Positions 48,219-57,590 are shown, counted from the stretch's first letter. The stretch is 64,000 nucleotides of DNA from Rhizobium sp. ASV20 (GCF_016429015.1 NZ_JAELTU010000008.1:19191-83190), one strand, 5' to 3'. Program-made: numbers and translations. Notes: generated from the sequence alone by a model not told the origin.

Positions 48219-49988
48219 TCAGGCGGCTTCGCTTTCGGTGGCATATGCCTTGCGGACTTCTTCGTCCGTCAGGATACCGCTGGCGCGCAGCAGGGCGGCG
48301 AAGCGGCCGTTACTCTGGCTGAGCTCATTGAAGCTGCCATTCTCGACGATACGGCCGCTGTCCAGGAAGAGAACCATGTCCGCCTCGCGTACCGTCGACA
48401 GGCGGTGCGCGATGATGAAGGTCGTGCGGTTCTGACGCAGATTGTCGATCGCCGCCTTGACGCGGTTTTCGGTTTCGACGTCGAGTGCACTTGTCGCCTC
48501 GTCGAGCACGAGGATCGGTGCGTCCTTCAGAATGGCGCGGGCAATCGCGATACGCTGGCGCTCGCCACCCGAAAGCTTGTTGCCACGCTCGCCGACGCGG
48601 GTATCGTAGCCGCCTTCGCGGGTTTCGATAAAGTCGTTGGCGGCGGCAGCCTGGGCGGCACGGATCATTTCCTCCTGCGTCGCACCTTCGCGGCCAAGGC
48701 GGATGTTGTCGCTGATCGAGCGGTTCAGCAGGCCGGCATCCTGGAAGACGGTGGCGATGAAGCGGCGGAGCGACTTGCGCGTCACCTTGGTGATGTCGTG
48801 ACCGTCGACGAGGATCTGACCAGACTGCGGGTCGAAAACACGCTGCAGCAGGTTGACGAGCGTCGTCTTGCCGGCGCCGGTCGGGCCGACGATGGCGACG
48901 GTCTGGCCCGCCTTTACCTTGAAGGAGATGTTGTGCAGTCCTTGCGACGAATTGGCGAAGCCGAAGGAGACGTCGCGGAATTCGACCTCGCCCTTGACGT
49001 CCTTGATCTCGGCAAGACCAGCCGGCTCTTCGCGGTCACGGACAGAATCTTCGAGCGTATAGAAATCCACGAGCTTGGCGCGGGCTTCGAAAATCTGGTT
49101 GGCGAAGTTGCGCAGCTGCTCAAGACGACCGATCAGAACGTTGGCGAAGGCGATGAAAGTGATGAGCGCGCCAAGGCTCAGGCTGCCGTCCTGCACAAGC
49201 ACGGTGCCGATCATCAGGATCGCCATCATGGCAACGGTGGATGCCGTGCGGTTCAGAGCGCCGGCAAGGGCCCACCAGTCGAGAACCGGATACTGGGCGG
49301 CCAGCAGGCGTTCGGTGAACGACTTCAGCGCCTTGGTCTCGGCTTCGATGCGGTTGTAGCTGTGCAGTACGGAAACGTTGCTGATCGAGTCGCTCACATG
49401 TGAGAAGACGGTATTGTAATGGCTCTCGACCGAGGTCTGGCCATCCTTCGTCCGGTTCATGACCAGGCGGCCGATGATCCAGTAGAAGGTGCCGAGCAGG
49501 ATGAGCACGGCCGAAAGACGCAGGTCCATGGCCATGGCGGTCGGGACCATAACGACGAGCGCGACGGCAGTCGTCAGATGGTTGCGCATGAATTCGAGCC
49601 ACAGGCCGAACAAGGCTTCGCAGGCGCGCAGCAACGTGTTCAGCGCGCTCGCCGTGCCGCGCTGGCTATGCCAGGACAACGGCATCGAGATGATGCGGCC
49701 AAATGCCTCGGTAAGCAGGGATGCGCGGCGCCCATGCGCAAGGCGGTCAGCCTCGCGGGATACCACGATGAAGGCGACTGCGCTGAAGACGGCAAAGCCG
49801 GCCCACAACACCATGGTCGGCGTGACGGCTTCTTTCTTGGCAATCGCATCGAAGATGCGGCCGAACAGGACCGGTTCGTAGATGGTGGTCATCGCCAAGG
49901 CGATGTTTGCGATCACGACCATCCAAACGCGATAACGATACGCGCCAAGATACTTCAGGGCTCTCGCATAGACTTTGAACAGTGACAC
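48219..49988 (-). CDS. ndvA: Cyclic beta-1,2-glucan ABC exporter
   Basis: About 589 residues, an ABC half-exporter: five to six membrane helices in the first 290 residues, then Walker A IVGPTGAGKTTLVNLLQRVF, signature LSGGERQRIAIARAIL and LVLDEATSALDVETENRV. The opening SLFKVYARALKYLGAYRYRV is that of NdvA/ChvA, which export cyclic beta-1,2-glucan to the periplasm and are needed for nodule invasion or plant attachment. I set the start at the GTG at 49988, eight bases after GAGGG; a GTG at 49997 would add three residues. Neighbours expR and pyc are as in S. meliloti. Confidence 0.94.
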   Translation of the reverse strand: MSLFKVYARALKYLGAYRYRVWMVVIANIALAMTTIYEPVLFGRIFDAIAKKEAVTPTMVLWAGFAVFSAVAFIVVSREADRLAHGRRASLLTEAFGRIISMPLSWHSQRGTASALNTLLRACEALFGLWLEFMRNHLTTAVALVVMVPTAMAMDLRLSAVLILLGTFYWIIGRLVMNRTKDGQTSVESHYNTVFSHVSDSISNVSVLHSYNRIEAETKALKSFTERLLAAQYPVLDWWALAGALNRTASTVAMMAILMIGTVLVQDGSLSLGALITFIAFANVLIGRLEQLRNFANQIFEARAKLVDFYTLEDSVRDREEPAGLAEIKDVKGEVEFRDVSFGFANSSQGLHNISFKVKAGQTVAIVGPTGAGKTTLVNLLQRVFDPQSGQILVDGHDITKVTRKSLRRFIATVFQDAGLLNRSISDNIRLGREGATQEEMIRAAQAAAANDFIETREGGYDTRVGERGNKLSGGERQRIAIARAILKDAPILVLDEATSALDVETENRVKAAIDNLRQNRTTFIIAHRLSTVREADMVLFLDSGRIVENGSFNELSQSNGRFAALLRASGILTDEEVRKAYATESEAA

Positions 49989-50356
49989 GTCTGGCACCCT
50001 CTTTGCATAGGCAAAACTCGGAATGTCGGGATGCTACAGATCGCTACCTGAACCGGCGATTAACGGAATCCTACGCTGTTTTTCAAAGCGATTTTTCGCG
50101 TCATACGCGCGAGTAAATGTAGTTGACCCTATCGGTTTTGATTAAAATGTGACAGTTTGAAACTGCCTTGGTGTCGCGTTGCCATATCGCGAAAGATCTG
50201 CCATCTAAGGTTGAATGATAAAAATTTCGCCAAAAGCGTTTAACTTTGTGCCGGGCTGAGTATGTTGCCGGCGATTGGACGCGTTTTGGGCTAGGCGAGA
50301 CATCGATGGGAATGTCCGGGCGCCAGCAAGTCAGGCTGCAAAGCCAAGGGGTAGAT
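49989..50356. promoter_or_regulatory. Divergent ndvA/expR regulatory region
   Basis: About 370 bp, AT-richer than its surroundings, without an ORF of note. It contains a perfect 13-bp palindrome CAGTTTGAAACTG at 50153-50165. It must carry promoters for both ndvA and the LuxR gene; the palindrome could be an operator, possibly for ExpR itself. Confidence 0.5.
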
Positions 50357-51097
50357 GTGAATATCCATTCGTTATTACAACTGCTTGTGGTCATTGAGGA
50401 ATGCAAGCTTGCCAAGAATGTCGTTGCCGAACTGGAGCTGGTGCTTCGTTCCTACAAGTTCGATTTCTACGGCCTGCTGAAGCAACCGCGACCAAACATC
50501 GATCTTGCGAACTTCATGCTTGCCGGCCGCTGGCCGGAGAAATGGCCGCTGACCTACGAGAACAAGCGATACATGCTTGTGGATCCCGTTGCGCGTTATC
50601 TCGGGCGGGCGCAGCGGCCGTTCCGCTGGCGCGACGCCATGACCGCCCTCAAGAGCGATCCTTTGCGCCGCCGGATGGAACAGATGATGGCGGATGCTCG
50701 CGCCAACGGCCTGCTCGACGGCTACATTTTCCCGATTCATGGTCGTAACGGCTTGCTCGGCAGCATGACGATCGGCGGTGACGCGGTGGATCTGTCGCCG
50801 ACGGAGTTGTCTCTCTTCGATGCCGTGGCCAGAAAGACATTCTGGCGCCTGCTGGAGCTGCGCGATGAAGCGCAATCGCTGGAGGAGGCCGCCAATGTCG
50901 ATGCAAAATTGACCAAGCGCGAGATGGAAGTGCTTAGCCACCTGGCCGAAGGCATGACATCGATCGAGATCAGCCGCCTGCTTGTCATCTCCAACCACAC
51001 CGTCGACTGGTACATGAACAGCATCCAGGACAAGCTGAATGCAAAGAACCGGCAGCACATTGTTGCCATCGCTTTCAGAAACGGACTTATTCCGTAG
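50357..51097 (+). CDS. expR: LuxR-type quorum-sensing regulator (ExpR-like)
   Basis: 246 residues from a GTG seven bases after AAGGGG; upstream in-frame ATGs would give an atypical N-terminal extension. The autoinducer domain keeps the acyl-homoserine-lactone contacts of TraR: W-x3-Y in KWPLTYENK, Asp-Pro in MLVDPVARY and the Trp in FRWRDAM. The C-terminal HTH reads LTKREMEVLSHLAEGMTSIE, then ISRLLVISNHTVDWYMNSIQ. Its place between ndvA and pyc is that of expR in S. meliloti, which controls exopolysaccharide and motility. No luxI-type synthase is in the window. Confidence 0.88.
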   Translation: MNIHSLLQLLVVIEECKLAKNVVAELELVLRSYKFDFYGLLKQPRPNIDLANFMLAGRWPEKWPLTYENKRYMLVDPVARYLGRAQRPFRWRDAMTALKSDPLRRRMEQMMADARANGLLDGYIFPIHGRNGLLGSMTIGGDAVDLSPTELSLFDAVARKTFWRLLELRDEAQSLEEAANVDAKLTKREMEVLSHLAEGMTSIEISRLLVISNHTVDWYMNSIQDKLNAKNRQHIVAIAFRNGLIP

Positions 51098-51131
51098 CGG
51101 CAATAATTTCGATTTCCGACGGCCGGGGAAA

Positions 51132-51160
51132 TTGACACTTCTTGTGACAAGAAGTTAAGA
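51132..51160 (+). promoter_or_regulatory. Putative pyc promoter with an operator-like dyad in the spacer
   Basis: TTGACA (51132-51137), 17 bp, then TTAAGA (51155-51160). The spacer contains ACTTCTTG-TGA-CAAGAAGT (51137-51155), a perfect 8-bp-arm dyad. It is 53 bp before the pyc start. It could alternatively be a hairpin ending expR transcription. Confidence 0.55.
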
Positions 51161-51212
51161 ATTTTCTTCGCGGGTGCAGCATTGCCCGTTTCGATGCCGT
51201 GAGGAGACTGCA

Positions 51213-54200
51213 TTGCCCATTTCCAAGATCCTGGTAGCCAACCGTTCCGAAATCGCCATTCGCGTATTCCGCGCCGCCAACGAGCTTGGCATAAAAACGG
51301 TGGCCATCTGGGCCGAGGAAGACAAACTCGCGCTGCATCGCTTCAAAGCGGACGAAAGCTATCAGGTCGGCCGCGGTCCGCATCTTGCCCGCGACCTCGG
51401 GCCGATCGAAAGCTATCTGTCGATCGAGGAAGTCATCCGCGTCGCCAAGCTGTCCGGCGCCGATGCCATCCATCCCGGCTACGGCCTGCTGTCGGAAAGC
51501 CCCGAATTCGTCGACGCGTGCGATGCCGCCGGCCTCATCTTCATCGGGCCTCGCGCCGATACGATGCGCCAGCTCGGCAACAAGGTCGCGGCGCGCAATC
51601 TGGCCATCTCGGTCGGCGTGCCTGTCGTGCCGGCAACCGAGCCGCTGCCCGAGGATATGAAGGAAGTTGCCCGCATGGCCGAGGAAATCGGCTATCCGGT
51701 GATGCTCAAGGCCTCCTGGGGCGGCGGCGGTCGCGGCATGCGCGTCATCCGTTCCGAGGCCGATCTCGCCAAGGAAGTGACGGAGGCCAAGCGCGAAGCC
51801 AAGGCCGCTTTCGGCAAGGACGAAGTCTATCTTGAGAAGCTCGTCGAGCGTGCCCGCCACGTCGAAAGCCAGGTTCTGGGCGACACGCACGGCAATGTCG
51901 TGCACCTGTTCGAGCGCGACTGTTCGGTTCAGCGCCGTAACCAGAAGGTCGTCGAGCGCGCGCCGGCGCCCTATCTCACCGAGGCGCAGCGCCAGGAATT
52001 GGCCGCCTATTCGCTGAAGATCGCCGAAGCCACGAATTACGTCGGCGCCGGCACCGTCGAATATCTGATGGATGCCGATACCGGCAAATTCTACTTCATC
52101 GAAGTCAATCCGCGCATCCAGGTCGAGCATACCGTGACCGAAGTCGTCACCGGCATCGATATCGTTAAGGCGCAGATCCATATCCTCGACGGCTACGCCA
52201 TCGGCACGCCGGAATCGGGTGTTCCGAAGCAGGGAGATATCCGCCTCAACGGCCATGCACTGCAGTGCCGCGTGACGACCGAGGATCCGGAGCACAATTT
52301 TATTCCGGATTACGGCCGCATCACCGCCTATCGTTCGGCCTCGGGCTTCGGTATCCGCCTCGACGGCGGCACCTCCTATACCGGCGCGATCATCACCCGA
52401 TACTATGATCCGCTGCTGGTGAAGGTGACGGCCTGGGCGCCGAACCCGCAGGAAGCGATTTCGCGCATGCACCGTGCGCTGCGCGAATTCCGCATTCGCG
52501 GCGTCGCAACCAACCTCACCTTCCTCGAAGCGATCATCACTCACCCGAAGTTTCGCGACAACAGCTACACGACACGCTTCATCGACACGACGCCGGAGCT
52601 GTTCCAGCAGGTCAAGCGGCAGGACCGCGCCACCAAGCTTCTGACCTATCTCGCCGATGTCACCGTCAACGGTCATCCCGAGGCGCGGGGTCGTCCCGCA
52701 CCGTCGCCCAAGGCTGCCGAGCCGGTGGTGCCTTATATCGATAGTGCTATTCCGGATGGCACCAAACAGCTGCTCGACAAGCTTGGGCCGCAGAAGTTTG
52801 CCGAATGGATGCGCAACGAAAAACGCGTGCTGATGACCGATACGACGATGCGCGACGGCCATCAGTCACTGCTCGCGACCCGCATGCGCACCTATGACAT
52901 CGCCGGCGTTGCCGGCACCTATGCGCGCGCTTTGCCGCAGCTCCTGTCGCTCGAATGCTGGGGCGGCGCCACCTTCGACGTTTCCATGCGCTTCCTCACG
53001 GAAGACCCGTGGGAGCGCCTATCGCTGATCCGCGAGGGTGCGCCGAACCTGCTCCTGCAGATGCTGCTGCGCGGCGCCAACGGCGTCGGCTACACGAACT
53101 ATCCCGACAATGTCGTGAAGTATTTCGTGCGCCAGGCCGCAAAGGGCGGCGTCGATCTCTTCCGCGTCTTCGATTGCCTGAACTGGGTCGAGAATATGCG
53201 CGTGTCGATGGATGCGGTTGCCGAGGAGAACAAGCTCTGCGAGGCAGCGATCTGCTACACGGGCGATATCCTCAACTCAGCCCGCCCGAAGTACGATCTG
53301 AAATATTATACCGATCTCGCCGTCGAGCTGGAAAAGGCGGGCGCTCATATCATCGCGCTGAAGGACATGGCCGGTCTCCTGAAGCCGGCGGCCGCCAAAG
53401 TGCTGTTCAAGGCACTGCGCGAGGCGACCGGGCTGCCGATCCACTTCCACACGCATGACACCTCGGGCATTGCGGCCGCAACGGTGCTGGCTGCGGTCGA
53501 TGCCGGCGTCGATGCCGTCGATGCGGCGATGGATGCGCTGTCGGGCAACACGTCGCAGCCCTGCCTCGGTTCGATCGTCGAAGCCCTTAAAGGCTCCGAG
53601 CGCGATCCGGGCCTCGATCCAGAGTGGATTCGCCGCATCTCCTTCTACTGGGAAGCCGTGCGCCACCAGTATGCCGCCTTTGAAAGCGATCTCAAGGGAC
53701 CGGCTTCGGAAGTCTATCTGCACGAAATGCCGGGCGGACAGTTCACCAATCTCAAGGAACAGGCTCGTTCGCTTGGTCTTGAGACGCGTTGGCACCAGGT
53801 GGCGCAGGCCTATGCCGACGCCAACCAGATGTTCGGCGACATCGTCAAGGTAACGCCGTCCTCCAAGGTGGTCGGTGACATGGCGCTGATGATGGTGAGT
53901 CAGGACCTGACGGTTGCCGATGTCGAAAACCCGGCCAAGGATATCGCCTTCCCGGATTCGGTCGTCTCCATGCTGAAGGGCGATCTCGGCCAGCCGCCGG
54001 CCGGATGGCCGGAAGCGCTGCAGAAGAAGGCGCTGAAGGGTGACAAGCCCTATGTCGTGCGTCCGGGCTCGCTGCTTGCCGAAGCCGATCTCGATGCGGA
54101 GCGCAAGGTCATCGAGACCAAGCTCGAGCGCAAGGTCGACGATTTCGAATTCGCTTCCTACCTGATGTATCCGAAGGTCTTCACCGACTATGCACTTGCG

Positions 54201-54674
54201 GCCGACACCTATGGCCCGGTCTCGGTGCTGCCGACGCCGGCCTATTTCTACGGCCTCAAGGAAGGCGACGAGCTCTTTGCCGAAATCGAGAAGGGCAAGA
54301 CCCTCGTCATCGTCAATCAGGCGATGACGGCGACGGACGAGAAGGGCATGGTGACCGTGTTCTTCGAACTCAACGGCCAGCCGCGCCGCATCAAGGTGCC
54401 GGATCGTGCGCATGGCGCCTCCGGCAGCGCCATCCGCCGTAAGGCGGATGTCGGTAATGCCGCCCATATCGGCGCGCCGATGCCGGGCGTCATCTCCACC
54501 GTCTTCGTTTCGCCCGGTCAGGCGATCAAGGCCGGCGACGTGCTTGTCTCTATCGAAGCCATGAAGATGGAGACGGCGCTGCATGCCGAAAAGGACGGCA
54601 CGATCTCGGAGGTGCTGGTGCGCGCCGGCGACCAGATCGACGCCAAGGACCTGCTCGTCGTTTATGGCGCTTGA
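51213..54674 (+). CDS. pyc: Pyruvate carboxylase
   Basis: 1153 residues, matching the R. etli enzyme (about 1154). Biotin carboxylase domain 1-460 (ASWGGGGRGMRVIRSEADLA, FIEVNPRIQVEHTVTEVVTG); carboxyltransferase domain about 530-830 (TDTTMRDGHQSLLATRMRTY, FHTHDTSGIAAATVLAAVDA, ECWGGATFDV); C-terminal biotin carrier domain with the biotinyl lysine in SIEAMKMETALHA. It makes oxaloacetate from pyruvate, bicarbonate and ATP, an anaplerotic step, and is normally activated by acetyl-CoA. The start is TTG at 51213 directly after GAGGAGA, giving the known N-terminus PISKILVANR; the upstream in-frame extension is not family sequence. Confidence 0.97.
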   Translation: MPISKILVANRSEIAIRVFRAANELGIKTVAIWAEEDKLALHRFKADESYQVGRGPHLARDLGPIESYLSIEEVIRVAKLSGADAIHPGYGLLSESPEFVDACDAAGLIFIGPRADTMRQLGNKVAARNLAISVGVPVVPATEPLPEDMKEVARMAEEIGYPVMLKASWGGGGRGMRVIRSEADLAKEVTEAKREAKAAFGKDEVYLEKLVERARHVESQVLGDTHGNVVHLFERDCSVQRRNQKVVERAPAPYLTEAQRQELAAYSLKIAEATNYVGAGTVEYLMDADTGKFYFIEVNPRIQVEHTVTEVVTGIDIVKAQIHILDGYAIGTPESGVPKQGDIRLNGHALQCRVTTEDPEHNFIPDYGRITAYRSASGFGIRLDGGTSYTGAIITRYYDPLLVKVTAWAPNPQEAISRMHRALREFRIRGVATNLTFLEAIITHPKFRDNSYTTRFIDTTPELFQQVKRQDRATKLLTYLADVTVNGHPEARGRPAPSPKAAEPVVPYIDSAIPDGTKQLLDKLGPQKFAEWMRNEKRVLMTDTTMRDGHQSLLATRMRTYDIAGVAGTYARALPQLLSLECWGGATFDVSMRFLTEDPWERLSLIREGAPNLLLQMLLRGANGVGYTNYPDNVVKYFVRQAAKGGVDLFRVFDCLNWVENMRVSMDAVAEENKLCEAAICYTGDILNSARPKYDLKYYTDLAVELEKAGAHIIALKDMAGLLKPAAAKVLFKALREATGLPIHFHTHDTSGIAAATVLAAVDAGVDAVDAAMDALSGNTSQPCLGSIVEALKGSERDPGLDPEWIRRISFYWEAVRHQYAAFESDLKGPASEVYLHEMPGGQFTNLKEQARSLGLETRWHQVAQAYADANQMFGDIVKVTPSSKVVGDMALMMVSQDLTVADVENPAKDIAFPDSVVSMLKGDLGQPPAGWPEALQKKALKGDKPYVVRPGSLLAEADLDAERKVIETKLERKVDDFEFASYLMYPKVFTDYALAADTYGPVSVLPTPAYFYGLKEGDELFAEIEKGKTLVIVNQAMTATDEKGMVTVFFELNGQPRRIKVPDRAHGASGSAIRRKADVGNAAHIGAPMPGVISTVFVSPGQAIKAGDVLVSIEAMKMETALHAEKDGTISEVLVRAGDQIDAKDLLVVYGA

Positions 54675-54691
54675 CGGTCTGTAAAAATACG

Positions 54692-54723
54692 AAAGGGGCG
54701 AGCTCGCCGATCCCGCCCCTTTT
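54692..54723 (+). terminator. Rho-independent terminator of pyc
   Basis: AAAGGGGCG pairs with CGCCCCTTT (9 bp) and is followed by TG, 18 bp after the pyc stop. Confidence 0.8.
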
Positions 54724-54752
54724 GTGTAGATCCCCGTCGGAGTCAGCATTCC

Positions 54753-55574
54753 ATGACTGATCGTTTCCTGCGTGTTGGCCCATACGATGTTACCCTTCTG
54801 CTTGACGGGCTTTTTGAGGCGCCGGCCGACGTTTTGATCCATGCGGATGGCGATGCTGCAAGGCAGCGCGCGATCGAAGCCTGGGGTAGGCCAACGCTGC
54901 AGTTCGATGTGAACTGCTTTCTCCTCAGCGGTCCGACCGGTCTCGTCCTCGTCGATACGGGGACAGGTCCCTCGTGGGGCCAAAAACTCGGCCATGCGCG
55001 ATCGGCTTTGCAAGAAGCGGGCGTTTCGCCGGCCGACATCCGGAGCGTCTTGCTCACGCATTCTCACGGCGATCATGCTCTTGGCCTGTTCGATGGCGAC
55101 AAGCCTTATTTCCCACGGGCTGACGTGTTCATATCGGAGCCGGATCTTGCCCATTTCACCGATCCGGCGGCGCGCGAGGCGATGCCGGAGGCCAGACGCG
55201 GTGCCTTCAAGATTGCCGAGCAACTGCGGCGCATCTACGGGTCGCGCGTCAAACAGATCAAGGCAGGCGAAGTGCTGCCCGGGATAGAGGCGCTGCCGTT
55301 GCCCGGGCACACGCACGGCCATACCGGCTATCTGCTGCGCGGCGATGACAATTCCCTGTTGATCTGGGGTGATACCTTGCATCTGGGGGATCTGCAGCCC
55401 GGCGATCCCAAAATCGGCCTCACCTATGATCTCGATCCACAACAGGCGGTCAGAACCCGGCAAGCGGCTCTGGAAGAGGCCGCCCGCGAAGGCTGGATCG
55501 TCGCCGGAAGCCACATTACCGGCTTCTGCCGCGTACGACGCGCCTCCGGCGGCTACGAGATCCTGCCGGCGTGA
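54753..55574 (+). CDS. MBL-fold metallo-hydrolase
   Basis: 273 residues. The metallo-beta-lactamase motif LLTHSHGDHALGLF lies near residue 105, with further ligands in LPGHTHGHTGYLL near 190 and LIWGDTLHLGDLQ near 210. The N-terminal DVTLLLDGLF and VNCFLLSGPTGLVLVDTGTG are typical of quorum-quenching-lactonase-like and other small-molecule MBL hydrolases. No signal peptide. Substrate unknown. The gene starts 30 bp after the pyc terminator. Confidence 0.87.
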   Translation: MTDRFLRVGPYDVTLLLDGLFEAPADVLIHADGDAARQRAIEAWGRPTLQFDVNCFLLSGPTGLVLVDTGTGPSWGQKLGHARSALQEAGVSPADIRSVLLTHSHGDHALGLFDGDKPYFPRADVFISEPDLAHFTDPAAREAMPEARRGAFKIAEQLRRIYGSRVKQIKAGEVLPGIEALPLPGHTHGHTGYLLRGDDNSLLIWGDTLHLGDLQPGDPKIGLTYDLDPQQAVRTRQAALEEAAREGWIVAGSHITGFCRVRRASGGYEILPA

Positions 55575-55670
55575 AACATGGTATCGGCAAGAAAGCCGAT
55601 CTGCCCGATCCTTCAAAGAAGACGGCGGGACGCGCCGTAACAGCTGTGCGGGAATTATGGAGGTTGGGGC

Positions 55671-56129
55671 GTGACGGGAGCGATTTCCCTGCGAGCGGCA
55701 ACGGACGCCGATGTGGATGCCGTGAGGGCGTTGACGCGCGAGGCTTATGGCAAATGGGTGCCGCTTATCGGCCGCGAGCCGCTGCCGATGACGGCGGATT
55801 ATGCCGAAGCCGTGCGCAAGCATCGTATCGATCTTGTGGAGGCCGATGGCGAACTTGTGGCCCTGATCGAGATGGTGCCGGGTGGGGATCATCTGCTGAT
55901 CGAGAACATAGCCGTGTCGCCGCGCCATCAAGGGCGGGGCATCGGCAGGAAGTTGCTTGCCCATGCCGAACAGGTCGCGGCCACGCTCGGTCTCACCGAT
56001 CTCAGGCTCTATACCAACAAGCGCTTTGCCGAGAATGTGCAGCTCTATCTCAGACATGGCTACATGATCGACCGTGAGGAGCCGCTGAGGGACGGCTTCC
56101 TCGTCCATATGAGCAAACGCATCGCATAG
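55671..56129 (+). CDS. GNAT family N-acetyltransferase
   Basis: 152 residues from a GTG with GGAGG upstream. The acetyl-CoA loop is IENIAVSPRHQGRGIGRKLL near residue 85 (QGRGIG), followed by LRLYTNKRFAENVQLYLRHG, the usual end of the domain. Substrate unknown. It lies 96 bp after the MBL gene and may be co-transcribed. Confidence 0.87.
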   Translation: MTGAISLRAATDADVDAVRALTREAYGKWVPLIGREPLPMTADYAEAVRKHRIDLVEADGELVALIEMVPGGDHLLIENIAVSPRHQGRGIGRKLLAHAEQVAATLGLTDLRLYTNKRFAENVQLYLRHGYMIDREEPLRDGFLVHMSKRIA

Positions 56130-56140
56130 GCCGTCGCCGC

Positions 56141-57403
56141 TCAATAGCTCCGCTTTCCAATGGCGGCGGCCCAGATTGCCGCCAGCAGCGCGAGGAGAGC
56201 GGATGCGAGCATCAGCGTGAAGAGCATATGGATGGTTGCCGATTGCGCGATGAAAACCCCGCCGACGGAGCCGATGAGCGCGCCGCCGGCGATCCGCATG
56301 GCGGCAGCAAGCCCGGCGGCTGTCCCGACCATATCGGACCGGACCGACATGGCGCCGCTGTTGGCGGCCGGCATGGTGAGGCCATTGCCGATGCCGATGA
56401 AGATGCAGGGACCGAACAGCGCCAGAACCTCAGTCATACCCGAGAGCGACAGGACGAAGCCGATTGCAAGGCCGATGCAGGTCATAAGCCTTGCGACGAC
56501 AAGGATCGTGCCGAGCGGGATTCTTGCGCCGTAGCGTCCGGCCAGATAGCTGCCGAGGATGAAGCCGGCGGGAACCAGGCCCATATAGAAGCCGAGCCTG
56601 GCGCTGGAGCCACCAAGCGTGTCGCCTATCGTCAGTGGCGCGCCGCCGAGGAAAATGTAAAGCACGCCCATCGAGCAGGCCATGCAGAGCGTATAGGCCC
56701 AGAACCGCGCGGAACGCAGAAGCAGCCCATAGGAGGCGAGATAGTTTCCAGGCGCTGCCGAGGATGGCGATCGCGATCCCTTCAGTTCGCGCAGGGACAT
56801 GACGAAGGCGGCGATGCCGAAGATCGCCAGGACGACGAAGCTTGCCCGCCAGCCGAAAAGCTCATCCAGGGATCCGCCGAACAGCGGCCCGACCATCGGC
56901 GCCAGCGCCCATCCCATCGCGAGATAGCCGAACTTGCTGGCCGCTTCACGCTCGTCGGAGGTTTCCTTGATGATGACGAGGGCGACGGAATAGCAGGGAC
57001 CGATGCACGCCTGCATCATGCGGCAGAGCAGGAATATGCCGATATTCGGCGCGAGAATGCAGCCGATCGATGCAGCGATGAAAATGGCAAGCGCCGTCAG
57101 CACGACCGGTCTGCGGCCGAAGCGGTCCGATATCGCTCCCCCGATCGCTTCCAGCAACGCAGTCACGATGGAAAAGCCGGCAACCGAGAGGTTTACGAGA
57201 GCGAAATCGGCATGGAATGCGCCTGCGATCTTCGGCAGCGACGGCAGGATCATGTTGACGGGCAGCACCGCAAGTGCCGAAAGCAGGATGAGTGTCGTCA
57301 ACCTCGGCCGCACTGCGGCCCTTTCCGTCGTTGGGTCGTCAGTTGCCTGCTCTTGGGCTGCTTGCCCGGATGAATGGTCGATGCTGCTTTCGGTGCGCGT
57401 CAT
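56141..57403 (-). CDS. Multidrug MFS exporter (Bcr/CflA-like)
   Basis: 420 residues, twelve hydrophobic segments. VLPVNMILPSLPKIAGAFHA at helix 1, ISDRFGRRPVVLTALAIFIA (loop 2-3 DRxGRR motif) and GYLAMGWALAPMVGPLFGGS (motif C-like) define the drug-proton antiporter group; a short polar N-terminus of about 45 residues precedes it. It probably expels drugs or metabolites. The ATG at 57403 is preferred to the longer frame. Upstream on the same strand lie a 20-residue leader ORF and a terminator hairpin, so expression may be controlled by attenuation. Confidence 0.88.
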   Translation of the reverse strand: MTRTESSIDHSSGQAAQEQATDDPTTERAAVRPRLTTLILLSALAVLPVNMILPSLPKIAGAFHADFALVNLSVAGFSIVTALLEAIGGAISDRFGRRPVVLTALAIFIAASIGCILAPNIGIFLLCRMMQACIGPCYSVALVIIKETSDEREAASKFGYLAMGWALAPMVGPLFGGSLDELFGWRASFVVLAIFGIAAFVMSLRELKGSRSPSSAAPGNYLASYGLLLRSARFWAYTLCMACSMGVLYIFLGGAPLTIGDTLGGSSARLGFYMGLVPAGFILGSYLAGRYGARIPLGTILVVARLMTCIGLAIGFVLSLSGMTEVLALFGPCIFIGIGNGLTMPAANSGAMSVRSDMVGTAAGLAAAMRIAGGALIGSVGGVFIAQSATIHMLFTLMLASALLALLAAIWAAAIGKRSY

Positions 57404-57472
57404 GGGCCTTGTCCGTCGTCTAGATGGAAGGTCTGGGGAGATCTGACGAGGCGTCGCCCGGATTCGGGCAAT

Positions 57473-57496
57473 AAAAAAGGCCCCGTCAGGAGCCTG
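57473..57496 (-). terminator. Attenuator-type terminator upstream of the MFS gene
   Basis: On the minus strand AGGCTCC-TGAC-GGGGCCT forms a 7-bp stem (one G-U) followed by TTTTTTA, 70 bp before the MFS start and 32 bp after the leader-peptide stop. Confidence 0.75.
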
Positions 57497-57527
57497 TTTA
57501 CCGCGCATGGGTGCTTTCGCCGGATGG

Positions 57528-57590
57528 TTACACCATCCTGCCCATGCGCCTTCCTACCACTACGAGAACGAGTGCCGTGTTCATGGGCAT
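57528..57590 (-). CDS. Putative Leu/Val-rich leader peptide
   Basis: A 20-codon ORF translating as MPMNTALVLVVVGRRMGRMV and a stop, with a second in-frame ATG at 57584. Six consecutive Leu/Val codons lie at positions 7-12. Its 3' part lies in a strong hairpin (arms 57541-57549 and 57503-57511, 9 bp perfect; inner arms 57532-57538 and 57522-57528, 7 bp), and a terminator follows. A TTGACC box at 57621-57616 with TAGCTC 17 bp downstream puts transcription start close to the ATGs, so the mRNA may be leaderless, as described for the S. meliloti trpL attenuator. No ribosome site is visible. Confidence 0.6.
   Translation of the reverse strand: MPMNTALVLVVVGRRMGRMV

Noticed and set aside
53277..56144. 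A 955-codon open frame on the minus strand
   Set aside because: It lies antisense to pyc, the MBL gene and the GNAT gene, all of which have clear family motifs. Long antisense frames are common in GC-rich codon-biased DNA; its translation has no recognisable domain.
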